Source: an uncultured Dysgonomonas sp. (GTDB taxonomy: Bacteria; Bacteroidota; Bacteroidia; Bacteroidales; Dysgonomonadaceae). Taken from it: 7,332 bases of DNA. Below the pieces are notes generated by a model. The model made no database searches. It was given only the letters and a program-made list of their open reading frames with translations, and was not told where the DNA came from. Made by a program: the position numbers and the translations under genes. Below, piece after piece: positions 1 to 7,332 of the stretch (positions are counted from its first letter, which is position 1; each line of letters begins with the position of its first letter). The stretch spans positions 1-7,332 of the forward strand of contig CALYRA010000048.1 of the NCBI GenBank assembly GCA_945292135.1. Direction: 5' to 3'.

Positions 1-117
1 TATATGATAACTCATTATCACCATCCAGTTTTTAAGGTCGACAGTATCATCGCCCCCCAAATTATGAATTATGATATGAATGACCTTGACACACTCCTGC
101 TTCCTTCATCAATGTAA
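1..117 (+). other. Possible 3' end of an upstream gene (weak)
   Basis: Forward frame 1 is open from the window edge through 38 codons to a TAA at 115-117, which lies 38 bp before the ATG of the next gene. The residues (ending DLDTLLLPSSM) match no family I recognise. The reverse strand is also open here for about 35 codons, from after a TGA at 108 to the edge, with no good start. Being open is therefore weak evidence in so short a stretch. It could equally be intergenic DNA. No clear promoter of the Bacteroidota type (TTTG, then TAnnTTTG) is visible before the next gene. Confidence 0.15.
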
Positions 118-155
118 TGTTTTTTACCCAAAAGATAAATTAAAATAAGATTAAT

Positions 156-2483
156 ATGAAAAAAACCATAATATCGATTTGTTTGTTAACTTTATTTACG
201 ATAAGCCTCATAGCACAACCGAACCTCAATTCCGGAGCAAATCTGCCCGACAATATAAAACCCGATGTCAATTGTTTTACCGATCCGCCGCAGCTTGTGT
301 GGGGCATAAAATCAATATGGTCTTCCGACAAGATTGTATCAAACCTTATTATACCTATGGTAGGAGATTTAGATGGAGATGGTATTCCTGAAATAGTTTG
401 TTTTGGTAGAGAAGGTAGAATTATGTCCAGAGACGATTATGCTCCAGCATCCCCAACGATTTTAGTCTATGATGGGGCAACGCATGCTCTGAAATGCAAA
501 ATTAGAATGTCTTCCTATGTAAGCGAGTATGATGCGGCAGGGTATGGATTAGTCAAAACGAAAGATAAAAAGGGATTGATTGTAGTAGCCTGTTTAGATA
601 ATAAATTGAGGGCATACGATATAACATCAGCTGATCCCAATATTCCGTATTGGATATCCGATATTGATTTCGGCACACAATTAGGCGATTTTGCAGTAAA
701 TGTGGGATTTGCTGATTTTAATCAGGATGGTTATCCTGAAATATATATCCGTAATAAAATTTATGATGCGACGACAGGGAAATTATTAGCAATAGCTACG
801 GGAGGAAGCAATGCGGGTTTATCATGGGCTCATTTTACCCATCTGACAGTGAAGTATCCATGGAAATTATCTTCTCCTGCAGCTGCGGATATTGATAATG
901 ATGGAAAACTTGAATTGATATTGGGAAATGAAATTTACAAAGTAAATATAACAAATAGAGAGGGGATGTCAGGGAATTCTATTGTTAGGTATCAGACAAT
1001 TGTTCCCCCTTCCGGCGTAATTGCCGACGGACATGCGCAGGCAGTTGATTTTAATAAAGACGGATATCTTGATATACTCATTACTAACCGAAATTCGGCA
1101 GGTTATACAGGAAATGTTTCAATGTACGTATGGGATGTACATAATAATAAAGTAAGCGCACCGGTAATATTGGAAACCAATATGAGCGGTAAAAGTTTTC
1201 CTTTGATTGCCGATGTGGATAACGATAAAAATCTGGAAGTAATTATCCAGTGCGCCGTATCGGGAAGTAACGAAAAAGTGCGCTGTTATAAATATGACGC
1301 CATTAATATGACCTGGTCGTATTTTTGGGGATTTGTACCCGATGAAGACTCTTATTCCAATACTTGTACTTTATTCGATTTTAACTTGGATGGCAAGAAT
1401 GAAGTACTGCTGACAGACCAGAGTCGTATTTGTATCATAGATGGCAGCAGGTCACCCGTTACCTTAATGACAGTCCTCTATTTTGGAGAGACTACAATTA
1501 TGCAATACCCGATTATTGCTGATGTAGACGCAGATGGTAGTGCGGAAATTATTGCTGTCGGATTGAAAAACGGAGCAAGAGAAAACGATGGCACTTTAAA
1601 TATTTTTAAATCGTCAACAACTCCTTGGGCACCTGCCCGAAAGGTATGGAATCAATATATGTATAATGCCGTTAATGTGAATGAAGATTTAACAATACCA
1701 GCAAAGCAATATAATTCAGCTGTAAGATTCCCAGGTAAAGACGGAGTATTAGGAACAAATGATGACGTATGGCCTTTTAATAATTTCTTTCAACAGCAAA
1801 CAGTGTTAAATAAGTATGGTACGCCCCTCTGGCTTGCCGCCAATGCCCAATTCTCAAGCCAGCCAAAATATGAATACGACAGAATAAACGATAAGATGAA
1901 GATAACGTTAGGCATAACCAATATTGGCGATAATCCTTTCCGCAATTCTTTTTATATAACTGTATACAAAGACAAGATATTGAACAGTCCTAAACAATTT
2001 ACTTACAAATATGAAGGTTCCATCAATCGGAAGGATACGATAGAAACATCGTTTACGCTCAACAATTTCGCTACCGACTGGAATCCCAATAGTGGAATAA
2101 TCATCAACCTGAATGACAAAGGGGATGGAAAACACGATCAGGATGTATGTGGTGACGCATTCCCTATCTATTATTATACGGTCATTCCGACCAGCCAGGA
2201 TGATTGTAGTGATTTGGTAGATAAGAATCTAACTTGCCCCTATGCGGCAGACGGCAGTACTTTTCAGTGGCAGATGAGCAAAGACAGGGGATGTTCCTGG
2301 TCGGATATAACAGGAGCGACAGGAAGGGAATATACCACCAATCAAACAAGAGGAACAGTCTTCTACCGTGTTAAGGTAAAACTTCCCAACAGGGACGAAG
2401 CATATAGCGACGTGGTTAAATTCAAGATGCGCTCATGCCAGTTGCCTGTCAACCACAATATCAGTGTGATGGACTATGAATAA
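156..2483 (+). CDS. Exported FG-GAP/VCBS repeat protein with CARDB-like and Ig-like C-terminal domains
   Basis: This is a predicted exported surface or secreted protein of 775 residues; its exact role is unknown. Residues 1-20 form a signal peptide (MKK, hydrophobic core, cleavage near LIAQ). Acidic loops of the DxDxDGxxE type begin at D71, D187, D245, D298, D353, D408 and D456. They mark FG-GAP/VCBS blades of a beta-propeller, and such loops bind calcium in this family. The D353 loop is degenerate, with Lys replacing Gly. A loop-less blade is likely around 130-150. After the propeller comes a linker with W498-N-Q and NVNEDLTIP, a pattern I associate with large Bacteroidota surface proteins. 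Next are a CARDB-like beta region (about 565-675) and an Ig-like region (about 677-761) with cysteines at 684, 694, 713 and 761. No type IX secretion C-terminal domain or gliding-type C-terminus follows; the protein stops at SVMDYE. The start is ATG with an A-rich, SD-less leader. It may act in adhesion or carbohydrate binding, but this is inference. Confidence 0.9.
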   Translation: MKKTIISICLLTLFTISLIAQPNLNSGANLPDNIKPDVNCFTDPPQLVWGIKSIWSSDKIVSNLIIPMVGDLDGDGIPEIVCFGREGRIMSRDDYAPASPTILVYDGATHALKCKIRMSSYVSEYDAAGYGLVKTKDKKGLIVVACLDNKLRAYDITSADPNIPYWISDIDFGTQLGDFAVNVGFADFNQDGYPEIYIRNKIYDATTGKLLAIATGGSNAGLSWAHFTHLTVKYPWKLSSPAAADIDNDGKLELILGNEIYKVNITNREGMSGNSIVRYQTIVPPSGVIADGHAQAVDFNKDGYLDILITNRNSAGYTGNVSMYVWDVHNNKVSAPVILETNMSGKSFPLIADVDNDKNLEVIIQCAVSGSNEKVRCYKYDAINMTWSYFWGFVPDEDSYSNTCTLFDFNLDGKNEVLLTDQSRICIIDGSRSPVTLMTVLYFGETTIMQYPIIADVDADGSAEIIAVGLKNGARENDGTLNIFKSSTTPWAPARKVWNQYMYNAVNVNEDLTIPAKQYNSAVRFPGKDGVLGTNDDVWPFNNFFQQQTVLNKYGTPLWLAANAQFSSQPKYEYDRINDKMKITLGITNIGDNPFRNSFYITVYKDKILNSPKQFTYKYEGSINRKDTIETSFTLNNFATDWNPNSGIIINLNDKGDGKHDQDVCGDAFPIYYYTVIPTSQDDCSDLVDKNLTCPYAADGSTFQWQMSKDRGCSWSDITGATGREYTTNQTRGTVFYRVKVKLPNRDEAYSDVVKFKMRSCQLPVNHNISVMDYE

Positions 2484-2888
2484 CACCGGATTTGTTTTCC
2501 ATTAAAAGCAGAAAGGAATAAGAAATTTTTTTACTAAAACTGAAAATAATGGATGTTTCTTCCGAAACCCTGAATTTTCTCTTGATCCTGTTTAACAAAT
2601 ACTCAAAATATCAGCTCAAAAAAATTGTTGAATAAAATTTAATCAAACTATTAGTAATTTACGTATAATCATTAAATTTTCACACAAGATTAAGGAAATT
2701 CGTCAATATTTACGGAAGGAATAGAATTATCAAATCGTTATTTCTATTATATGTATCTTCTATTGTAGATAAATAATAATATTCGATTTTAGATAAAATG
2801 TATAAACAGAAAAAACACATTCAAACATACAGAATCCGTAAAACACTTTAAGACATGAAAATTTCGCGATCAAAATTAAATTAGCCTA
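2484..2888. other. AT-rich intergenic region between convergent genes
   Basis: This stretch of about 400 bp separates the stop of the FG-GAP gene from the terminator of the susCD operon. It is very AT-rich and holds no gene I can support. It contains a 28-codon forward frame (2549-2635, starting MDVSSETLNF) and a 17-codon basic one (2798-2851, starting MYKQKKHIQ). Neither has a recognisable product. The octamer TAGATAAA occurs twice, near 2766 and 2790. No clear hairpin-plus-T-run terminator for the FG-GAP gene was found, although a T-run lies at about 2525-2532. On the reverse strand, 2829-2822 reads TATGTTTG. This fits the -7 consensus of Bacteroidota promoters, but no TTTG lies at the expected upstream distance, so I do not call a promoter. 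Confidence 0.5.
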
Positions 2889-2927
2889 TAAAAAAATATC
2901 CTGCCTTAAAATTTAAGGCAGGATATC
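2889..2927 (-). terminator. Rho-independent terminator of the susCD operon
   Basis: Perfect inverted-repeat arms of 15 bp (2896-2910 and 2912-2926, core CCTGCCTTAAA / TTTAAGGCAGG) are separated by one base. In practice this folds as a hairpin with an A/T loop. Read on the reverse strand, the stem is followed at once by a run of T (complement of 2890-2895), which is the classic intrinsic terminator layout. It starts about 20 bp past the susD stop codon, so it should end the susCD transcript. On the forward strand the sequence after the stem is only mixed A/T (CATTTAAATATTTT), so termination of forward transcription would be weaker. Confidence 0.88.
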
Positions 2928-2946
2928 ATTTAAATATTTTCAAAGG

Positions 2947-4209
2947 TTAGGATTTCTCATTCTCAGGAAATGGCATCCATTTATTATTACGATCATCCCA
3001 TACTTTCTGTTTAGCCGGAGGAAGCAAATTGCGTCTGGCATCAGCGATTCGCTCACCCCTTAAATAAAGATATACTCTTCGCAGATGCGTAAGCAAAACC
3101 ATATCGGGAGCAGTCTTCTCAATTGACGAAGCATCAAATGAAGAAATAACACTGTTGACCAAACTTAGCGCATCACCCGAAAGTTGATACCTCAAAACAA
3201 GCTCCGCCCTGATAAGTTGCATCTCATTGTAATCTGTTATAATCAAAGGGCTGTATTTATCTAAAGAAGCCAAATACAAATTCTTACCCTTGTTCATTTT
3301 GGTTTGAATAGCTTTTCTTTCAGCAGCATTACGAAGTTCACCCGGAATAACGGTATCAACCTGAGCGTTAAGTGCATTAATACCAATAACTGAATACAAA
3401 CCGTTGGTCGAACCATTTTGATTATAAACAACAGTGAAACTATCCCCTGCTCTGAAAGCATTATCAATATGCTTCGCAGCTTCCGTGTAATTTTCACGGT
3501 GCATATATAATTTAACGATCATCGCTTCAACTGTCCGCGTAGCCAATCCCGATTTAAAGAAATCAGAATATTTCTTCAACCCTTCGTCATTAGCCTCTTC
3601 AATAGCAGTTGTATAATAATCAAGTGCTTTCTGATACAAATCAGAATGGGATAACATTTTACCATTTACCGAAACGCTGCCTTCCTTATCTGATATGGAC
3701 GAAAAACATTGAGCAAGCAAATAGTATGCGTACCCACTATAAAAATTACCGGTAAAACGTCCATAACTTCTTACGACATCTAAATTGGGATAATCATTTT
3801 TAGCCACATTATTCTGAATAACAAGTAACTCCTCGGAACGGGCTCTCAAATTTTGCAGATTATTCCACAACCCATCTGTTTGTCCGCCATTTGATGATAC
3901 ATTATCATTCCTCAGGCTCTTATATAAAAGTACATTCGGTTTCTCAGAAGAAGCGATCTCGTCAGTCATGGCGCCTGTATTTAGGAAAACGCTTGAAGAT
4001 GCGTCACCAACAATTGTTTTGATATAATTAATAAGCGGACCATCCACCAATTTATTGTTACGCACGGCGGCAATCATACCGGGACGATTAATTTCTTCCC
4101 AAGTCAAACTATCATTCGGAGTTTTAGCGTCATCAACCCAGCTATCACAAGCCGAGAAAGATATCAGTGTAATCAGTAAGCTAAAAATTATATATATATT
4201 TTTTTTCAT
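2947..4209 (-). CDS. susD-like: SusD/RagB-family nutrient-binding outer-membrane lipoprotein
   Basis: This is the surface lipoprotein partner of the SusC transporter: it binds a nutrient and lids the barrel. I chose the ATG at 4209 (420 residues). A TTG two codons upstream (4215) is in frame but less likely, because the protein then opens directly with MKKN and a signal peptide. Residues 1-20 are hydrophobic and end in SFSA before Cys21, a lipobox-type lipidation site; the following DSWVDD is acidic, as in surface-export signals of this phylum. The middle has the TPR-like helices of the family (FYSGYAYYLLAQCFSS, then LYQKALDYYTTAIEEAND). The C-terminal third has the family pattern: ITDYNEMQLIRAE, then RRVYLYLRGERIADARR, then a W-rich end (KWMPFPENE). 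At 420 residues it is shorter than many SusD proteins (about 500-600). It lies 25 bp after the susC stop, probably in the same operon. The substrate is unknown; no degradative enzyme is nearby. Confidence 0.92.
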   Translation of the reverse strand: MKKNIYIIFSLLITLISFSACDSWVDDAKTPNDSLTWEEINRPGMIAAVRNNKLVDGPLINYIKTIVGDASSSVFLNTGAMTDEIASSEKPNVLLYKSLRNDNVSSNGGQTDGLWNNLQNLRARSEELLVIQNNVAKNDYPNLDVVRSYGRFTGNFYSGYAYYLLAQCFSSISDKEGSVSVNGKMLSHSDLYQKALDYYTTAIEEANDEGLKKYSDFFKSGLATRTVEAMIVKLYMHRENYTEAAKHIDNAFRAGDSFTVVYNQNGSTNGLYSVIGINALNAQVDTVIPGELRNAAERKAIQTKMNKGKNLYLASLDKYSPLIITDYNEMQLIRAELVLRYQLSGDALSLVNSVISSFDASSIEKTAPDMVLLTHLRRVYLYLRGERIADARRNLLPPAKQKVWDDRNNKWMPFPENEKS

Positions 4210-4234
4210 ATTCAACGATAAGTAAAATTAAGAA

Positions 4235-5788
4235 TCAAAAATTAAGTGTCAGACTTGCAGTATATGTCCTGGGAGTAGGCGCATTCGTTATATCTCTGGA
4301 CAAACTGCCGATACCACGAGTTTTACGATTACCGCCATTACCTTCAACCTGAGGTTCGATACCACTGTAATTTGTAATTAGGAAGACATTCTGCGCGGCT
4401 ACCACCAATTTACATTTCTTCACCATATTACGCGTAGCTTTGGCTACCATCGAGCTGAAATCATAGCCAACCGACAAAGAGCTTAATCTCAAGAAATCAG
4501 CTTTCTCAATATAGTTGGAACGGTTTCTTTCCGTAAAAGCAAGTTTAGTTGCAACTTCCTTATAAGCATCGCTACCGACCGGTTGTTGCGCCAATTGGCT
4601 CAACAAATCTTCACGTTTTTTCATATTATCTCCCAAGCCGACAACATTATAAAAACTCTGATTGTAAACGGAAGCGCCCATCGAATAATTGAACATCGCG
4701 CTCAGCAACAAATTTTTTACCAATCGGATATCATACCCGAACGAACCGTAAAAACCGGGAAAAGGTTTACCTAAATAGGTTGGATCTTCACTCTCCTTAG
4801 CTCCTTTATATACTCCATTCTTGTCAAAAACGGGTCCTTCAACTTTCATGTAATAAAACGCATAAGCGGGTTGCCCTTCTTTGATAACATTTGGATAGTT
4901 ATTGATAATACGCCCACCGGTATCTGTAACCTTGTTTTTTTGTAAATTGACCGAAACGAACATATCTATTGAATTAGCATTATCAGCAGATTCCCATAAA
5001 TTGCCATTCCATTTAAACTCCAATCCATAACCTTCTACTTTACCTATATTTTCCGGAACATTTCCTGACCAGCCCAACGAAGACTTTAACGGAACGTAAA
5101 TAATAGCGTCTCTCGTAAACTGTGCGTAGCCTGTCAGGCTGAAGTTCTGTTTAAAGGCTTTGGCATCAAAACCCAATTCAATTTCGCGCATACGCTCAGG
5201 TTTAATATCCTTGTTGCCCATAGTACCCGGCTTCACTACGGGACCATACGATGAATTGCCCGACATCGTATATGAAGTGCGCGCATCTGTCGGATAAGGC
5301 AATCTGCCGGATTCGCCATAGGCTGTACGGAATTTAATATCATTCAAATTATATGCTACACTTAACGATGGATATAATATACTGGTCACATTGGAACCGA
5401 TCAGGTTCGAAGCGTCACGACGTAATCCCGCATTTATAAACATTCTATTGTCAAAATTTATGAAAGCCTCACCATAAAGTCCCCAAGTACGCTGTTCAAA
5501 ACTACTTTCACTAACATCCTTAGAACTTGCGGCAGATACATTATTCACATCACCGCTGAAATTACTTACATTAATAATATGACTGGTTTGATTTTGACTG
5601 GCAATTTGAGACAAAAGCGTTAAATTCATTTTCCATTTTTGAGACAATTCAAATTGCTTGTTAATTTTAAAGTCCCAATTAAAATTAGAATTTTTGCGAT
5701 CACTCGTTTTCTTCTGCCCTTGATCATTCGAACCCAAAATATAACCATATGGTAGGATATATTCGCCATCTATAAAGTTATTATCCAA
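4235..5788 (-). CDS. susC-like: SusC-family transporter, C-terminal barrel part (no start of its own)
   Basis: This is the rear of the same transporter: most of the beta-barrel of the outer-membrane channel. The frame is open from about 5824, but the first possible start in it is a TTG at 5788, which is simply an internal Leu codon of the full protein. The first ATG is at 5629, well inside barrel sequence, so independent translation into a functional protein is unlikely. Family signatures are clear: RDASNLIGSN and LNDIKFRTAYGESGRLPYP in mid-barrel, KADFLRLSSLSVGYDF, VVAAQNVFLITNYSGIEPQV, and the end APTPRTYTASLTLNF. The final Phe fits the BAM-recognised terminal strand. There is no signal peptide. 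susD begins 25 bp beyond the stop codon. Confidence 0.9.
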   Translation of the reverse strand: MDNNFIDGEYILPYGYILGSNDQGQKKTSDRKNSNFNWDFKINKQFELSQKWKMNLTLLSQIASQNQTSHIINVSNFSGDVNNVSAASSKDVSESSFEQRTWGLYGEAFINFDNRMFINAGLRRDASNLIGSNVTSILYPSLSVAYNLNDIKFRTAYGESGRLPYPTDARTSYTMSGNSSYGPVVKPGTMGNKDIKPERMREIELGFDAKAFKQNFSLTGYAQFTRDAIIYVPLKSSLGWSGNVPENIGKVEGYGLEFKWNGNLWESADNANSIDMFVSVNLQKNKVTDTGGRIINNYPNVIKEGQPAYAFYYMKVEGPVFDKNGVYKGAKESEDPTYLGKPFPGFYGSFGYDIRLVKNLLLSAMFNYSMGASVYNQSFYNVVGLGDNMKKREDLLSQLAQQPVGSDAYKEVATKLAFTERNRSNYIEKADFLRLSSLSVGYDFSSMVAKATRNMVKKCKLVVAAQNVFLITNYSGIEPQVEGNGGNRKTRGIGSLSRDITNAPTPRTYTASLTLNF

Positions 5789-5808
5789 GCCAAAAACTGT
5801 TTCAACCT

Positions 5809-5826
5809 TTATCTTAAAGGAAAAAT
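5809..5826 (-). other. Frameshift site in susC
   Basis: On the reverse strand the gene reads TAT ATT TTT CCT TTA AGA TAA (5829-5809), which stops early. One extra T gives TAT ATT TTT TCC TTT AAG ATA AAG, which continues into the rear half. The context is not a canonical -1 slippery heptamer: the A-site TTT could re-pair, but the P-site ATT would shift onto TAT. Programmed frameshifting is therefore unlikely. A T5 run is also short for efficient slipped-strand phase variation. Confidence 0.8.
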
Positions 5827-7029
5827 ATACCCCATACGCAAAGATCCTACAACCCTGTCATTGCTGTATTTCCATTTTTGAGCCTTCCAAGTACGCTCCG
5901 AAATATACTGCCATGGTTCTTGCGTACGCATAAGATTCCATATTGCATCGTATCGACCTTGCGCTGTCTGAGGTAATTTAATTGTTCCTTTCGTATAAGC
6001 CATATTCAAGTCTAACGAAAACTTATCCTGCTTCAACTCGTAAGCTCCTTTAAGCGACATACGTTCATCCTTATTACCGGGAACTATACCTGATATATCA
6101 TTATAATTCAAAGAAAAGAACAATTTATTGCCCGGCGCGTAAGCTTTGGTCAGATTGGCATAGGTATTAACCTGATTGCCTGTAACAAAAAAATCATTGA
6201 TATCCTTATTATTAACAAACTGATCATACTTTTGCGCCTTCTTACTGAAACCATAAGTCATCTTGGCATTAATATCGATACCCGATTTAATGTTTGCTCC
6301 TCTCTTAGTGGTTATCACAATAACGCCATTGGCAGCTTCTGAACCATATGATGCTGCGGCGGCAGGACCTTTGATCACATCGATCGTGGCAATATCCTCT
6401 AAGGGTAAATCATTGAGCATACTCAAAGCATCTTGTGACGAATTGATATCTGACGTATTTGTATTATTATATCTGATACCGTCTACATAAATAATCGGGT
6501 CTCTATCCATACTTAAAGTAGCTCCGCTACGCACATTGAAACGGATGGGCATACCGACTTTTCCATTAGTCTGAAAAAGCTGAACTCCACTCACGCGACC
6601 ATTTAACATATCTGCAAACGACGAAGAGTTTGTTTTATCCATAATGTCCGAAGCGTTGACGGCTTCAACATCCGCACCAACGGCTTTCCAACTTCTCGAA
6701 CTTGCGATACTAGCCGTTACTGTTACTTCTTTGAGGGCAACACCGGATTTGAGATAAATATCATGTTTATCTGAAGTCAGAAATTTCTTCAGGTATACAG
6801 TCTCTTCGGTAAAACCGATCATTTTCACTACTAATTTATCCGCTTTGGTAACATCAATTTTGTACGTACCATCGGGATCAGAAATAGCCGTATTACCATT
6901 ATCAGCTATAACTGTAACGCCAATCAAAGTCTCGCCGGTTTCTTTTTCAAAAATCTTACCCGTGATTACTTGAGAATTCGCGGAAATAGTCAATAAAAAT
7001 AAAAAAAGTAAAGTTGTTAGTTTTTTCAT
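5809..7029 (-). CDS. susC-like: SusC-family transporter, N-terminal part (signal peptide, carboxypeptidase-regulatory-like domain, plug)
   Basis: This 406-residue frame is the front of an outer-membrane TonB-dependent importer. Residues 1-19 are a signal peptide, with likely cleavage before Gln20. Residues 20-98 form the carboxypeptidase-D regulatory-like Ig fold typical of SusC (ITGKIFEKETGETLIGVTV, then SDPDGTYKI). EVTVTA at 101-106 may be the TonB-box region. The plug follows with family hallmarks: LNGRVSGVQ, DPIIYVDGIR, and at 218-242 VIKGPAAAASYGSEAANGV, then ITTK. Early barrel strands follow. No STN domain precedes them, so trans-envelope signalling to an anti-sigma factor is not expected. 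The start is ATG at 7029 with an A/T-rich, SD-less leader. The last residues, PLR, before the TAA are out-of-frame sequence created by the frameshift. Confidence 0.9.
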   Translation of the reverse strand: MKKLTTLLFLFLLTISANSQVITGKIFEKETGETLIGVTVIADNGNTAISDPDGTYKIDVTKADKLVVKMIGFTEETVYLKKFLTSDKHDIYLKSGVALKEVTVTASIASSRSWKAVGADVEAVNASDIMDKTNSSSFADMLNGRVSGVQLFQTNGKVGMPIRFNVRSGATLSMDRDPIIYVDGIRYNNTNTSDINSSQDALSMLNDLPLEDIATIDVIKGPAAAASYGSEAANGVIVITTKRGANIKSGIDINAKMTYGFSKKAQKYDQFVNNKDINDFFVTGNQVNTYANLTKAYAPGNKLFFSLNYNDISGIVPGNKDERMSLKGAYELKQDKFSLDLNMAYTKGTIKLPQTAQGRYDAIWNLMRTQEPWQYISERTWKAQKWKYSNDRVVGSLRMGYIFPLR

Positions 7030-7332
7030 ATATTTAATTTACATTAGACATTACATATTATTAAGTCCACATAAGCATAATTTTATTTATTCATTCAGAC
7101 CCAAACCACGTGCTATACACAATTCTCAAAGCCAAGCAAATGACAATATAATACAGCTTCGGAAAACGACATTTTTAATTAGAAGATAATATCTTATTCA
7201 GGCACAACCGCAAAACCTAATTAAGTCATTTACTATTGAATTTGTTACGTCTTGAATTTATTCCGATTAAAATTATAGGATTAGTATCTAAGAAATTTTT
7301 AGACTTACATAAACTGGAATGTATCTAAAATT
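7030..7332 (-). promoter_or_regulatory. Gene-free region upstream of susC, probable promoter/regulatory region
   Basis: About 300 bp before the susC start contain no open frame of note and stops in all frames. The susCD promoter should lie here. I found no exact match to the Bacteroidota consensus (TTTG about 20 bp before TAnnTTTG). The nearest reverse-strand candidates are TAGGTTTTG (complement of 7211-7219, spacer one base too long) and TGGCTTTG (complement of 7127-7134, one mismatch), both without a good upstream box. A 13-base palindrome, AAGATA-A-TATCTT at 7183-7195, could be an operator but is AT-rich and may be chance. Confidence 0.35.

Larger units (their letters stand above)
4235..7029 (-). 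pseudogene. susC-like: SusC/RagA-family TonB-dependent transporter, split by a frameshift
   Basis: The two reading frames below are one gene. The upstream frame carries the signal peptide, regulatory-like domain, plug and first barrel strands. The downstream frame carries the rest of the barrel and the C-terminus. The join is at the T-run at 5821-5825 (reverse strand). There, frame 1 runs on to a TAA at 5811-5809, while homologous-looking coding continues in the other frame as SFKIKVETVFGLDNN. Restoring one T gives a continuous protein of about 931 residues, close to the family norm of roughly 950-1100. There is no other visible damage. As read, no full-length transporter can be made, so SusD would lack its partner unless the shift is a sequence error or is bypassed. 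Confidence 0.85.

Noticed and set aside
1..108. Reverse-strand open frame running off the left edge (containing GGDDTVDLKNWMV)
   Set aside because: It has no plausible start before the edge, follows a TGA at 108, and competes with a forward open frame over the same bases.
1908..2135. Reverse-strand frame inside the FG-GAP gene, and similar overlapping frames in susC and susD
   Set aside because: These are shadows of well-supported genes with no independent signals or recognisable domains.
2549..2635. 28-codon forward frame (starting MDVSSETLNF, with a hydrophobic LNFLLILF core)
   Set aside because: It starts with ATG after an A-rich leader, but it is too short and has no recognisable family, promoter or conserved context to support a gene.
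2822..2829. Reverse-strand TATGTTTG resembling a Bacteroidota -7 box
   Set aside because: There is no TTTG at the expected upstream spacing, and it would transcribe antisense into the FG-GAP gene with no open frame to serve.
2798..2851. 17-codon basic peptide frame (starting MYKQKKHIQ)
   Set aside because: Frames of this size are expected by chance in AT-rich intergenic DNA, and its Lys-rich content reflects the A-rich sequence.
5809..5830. Programmed ribosomal frameshift in susC
   Set aside because: There is no canonical X XXY YYZ heptamer in the correct frame and no clear downstream stimulatory hairpin. SusC proteins are not known to use one.

Overview
The window looks like Bacteroidota chromosomal DNA, most likely order Bacteroidales. 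The evidence is an outer-membrane SusC/SusD pair, an FG-GAP protein of a type common in that phylum, low GC content, and start codons that lack Shine-Dalgarno sequences and sit behind A/T-rich leaders. The genus cannot be fixed from the sequence alone.

Layout: positions 1-155 hold no confident gene, only a short open tail that could be the end of an upstream gene. A forward gene (156-2483) encodes a 775-residue exported protein. It has a signal peptide, a propeller of FG-GAP/VCBS repeats with seven acidic calcium-binding-type loops, a conserved linker, and CARDB-like and Ig-like domains. A gap of about 460 bp (2484-2946) follows, with no convincing gene. It contains a strong intrinsic terminator serving the reverse strand.

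The rest is a reverse-strand operon, transcribed right to left: a SusC-family TonB-dependent transporter (7029-4235), then a SusD-family surface lipoprotein (4209-2947). The two are 25 bp apart and converge on the forward gene. About 300 bp upstream of susC holds no gene, only a possible regulatory region.

SusC and SusD normally form one outer-membrane complex. SusD is a lid that captures a nutrient (often a glycan, sometimes peptide), and SusC is the barrel that imports it using TonB energy. No glycoside hydrolase, protease, SusE/F, sigma/anti-sigma pair or hybrid two-component regulator lies in the window, so the substrate cannot be named.

The most notable observation is that susC is broken into two frames by an apparent loss of one T in a T-run at about 5821-5825. 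Adding one T restores a continuous protein of about 931 residues. This may be a sequencing or assembly error, a real inactivating mutation or, less likely, a phase switch. I found no convincing new biological system here.
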